A stretch of DNA of 64,000 nt from positions 310,001-374,000 of the forward strand of contig CATOTG010000008.1 in the NCBI GenBank assembly GCA_951813015.1, in the 5' to 3' direction. Source of the stretch: an uncultured Thermoanaerobaculia bacterium (lineage in GTDB: Bacteria; Acidobacteriota; Thermoanaerobaculia; Multivoradales; Multivoraceae). Below the pieces are notes generated by a model. It saw nothing but the letters and a program-made list of their open reading frames with translations. It did not search any database and was not told the DNA's origin. Shown in pieces: positions 63,508 to 64,000 of the stretch. A program made the position numbers and the translations under genes. How positions within the stretch are numbered: the first letter of the stretch is position 1; each line of letters starts with the position of its first letter.

Positions 63508-64000
63508 GTGAGGCGTGGGACCGGCCAGTGGGGACGGCGCGAACTGCTGAAGGCCGCCTGGGTCGGCCCTGCTGCAGCCGCGGCCGCGGTGCGTTCCAAG
63601 GCCGGAGGACAGGCGCCGGACAGCCCTGCCTCGCTTGAGGAAGCGGCAGCCGAGGCCTACCGTGCCGGGTTCTCCGCGCCGCCGCTGGAACGGGTGCGGA
63701 TCGGCTTTGTCGGCGTCGGCCTGCAGGGCGGCATTCATGTACGGAACTTCCTGGGGCTGGAGGGTGTCGACGTCGTCGCGGTCTGCGACATCGACGAGCC
63801 GCGGGCGGAGGAGGTCGCCTCCTGGGTGGTGGAAGCCGGAGGGGCGCCGCCGTTGCTCTACACGCGGGGCGAGACGGACTTCAAGCGCCTGTGCGAGCGC
63901 GATGACGTCGACCTGGTGTTCAACGCGACGCCTTGGCGGTGGCACGTGCCGGTCTGTGTCGAGGCGATGGAGACGGGCAAGCACACCGCGGTCGAGGTGC
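63508..64000 (+). CDS. Tat-exported Gfo/Idh/MocA family oxidoreductase, N-terminal part
   Basis: The first 164 codons of an oxidoreductase that runs off the window. The N-terminus contains RRELLKAAWVGPAAAAAAV, a twin-arginine signal, so it is exported folded with its nucleotide. The Rossmann core is RIGFVGVGLQGGIHVRNF, then VVAVCDID for the ribose and FNATPWRWHVPVCVEAMETGK, which is the usual DxVxxxTP-xH-like segment of this family. Substrates are often sugars or inositols. The start is GTG 63508, about 75 bases after ctaC. The ATG at 63503 is in another frame and stops at once. Confidence 0.85.
   Translation, partial: MRRGTGQWGRRELLKAAWVGPAAAAAAVRSKAGGQAPDSPASLEEAAAEAYRAGFSAPPLERVRIGFVGVGLQGGIHVRNFLGLEGVDVVAVCDIDEPRAEEVASWVVEAGGAPPLLYTRGETDFKRLCERDDVDLVFNATPWRWHVPVCVEAMETGKHTAVEV

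Overview
The window comes from a GC-rich (by eye about two thirds G+C), Gram-negative, aerobic bacterium. Lipoprotein and Tat signals, a TonB-dependent receptor, an RND pump, a paired DUF1800/DUF1501 locus, an UnbV/ASPIC (CRTAC1-like) protein beside a TPR lipoprotein, and Alternative Complex III genes beside an aa3-type oxidase all fit Acidobacteriota, perhaps Thermoanaerobaculia-like. That placement is an inference from gene content; no rRNA or tRNA gene was found to support it.

Layout. 1-319: right end of an IS3-family element. 0.4-3.6 kb: ASPIC/FG-GAP lipoprotein and TPR lipoprotein. 4.1-12.7 kb: large secreted multidomain nuclease, aldo/keto reductase, DUF1800 and DUF1501 proteins. 12.7-20.9 kb: defence island with type I restriction-modification hsdR-hsdM-hsdS. 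It is joined by 4-nt overlaps to an XRE/ImmA-type metallopeptidase and a truncated DUF4411 gene, then an AAA/DUF4143 ATPase. 20.9-31.9 kb: a long minus-strand run. It holds a secreted HhH protein, a PQQ-dehydrogenase / two paralogous membrane proteins / cytochrome c operon, DUF1330 and DUF418 genes separated by tandem mini-ORFs, a hydrolase, and a GNAT-exonuclease III-sulfotransferase operon. 32-35.4 kb: NAD-dependent epimerase and a TonB-dependent receptor with a large internal deletion. 35.4-41.2 kb: RND efflux operon with its own GbsR/MarR-type regulator and a palindromic operator. 41.2-43 kb: six 69-bp tandem repeats and a frameshifted copper-monooxygenase-like gene between direct repeats. 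43-46.6 kb: smc. 46.7-49.5 kb: pyrR-pyrB-pyrC operon. 49.6-53.9 kb: SDR, flavoprotein, M23-like protein, HAD hydrolase. 54-63.4 kb: respiratory region with actC-actD-actF flanked by two paralogous secreted proteins, then ctaD, ctaE, ctaF, two small membrane proteins and ctaC. 63.5 kb to the end: start of a Tat-exported Gfo/Idh/MocA oxidoreductase.

How the genes work together. The respiratory block should carry electrons from quinol through Act proteins and a periplasmic carrier to the haem-copper oxidase, but ActA, ActB and ActE are absent here. The quinoprotein operon looks like a separate periplasmic oxidation system with its own cytochrome. The hsd block plus the ImmA/DUF4411 genes forms a translationally coupled defence cassette. 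Operons here are tied together by NTGA overlaps with all four possible first bases, including two probable CTG starts.

Quality warning. Several genes at 41.7-42.2 and 58.7-63.1 kb are broken by single-base changes, mostly in short homopolymer runs. Because these lie in core oxidase genes, consensus sequencing error is at least as likely as real decay.
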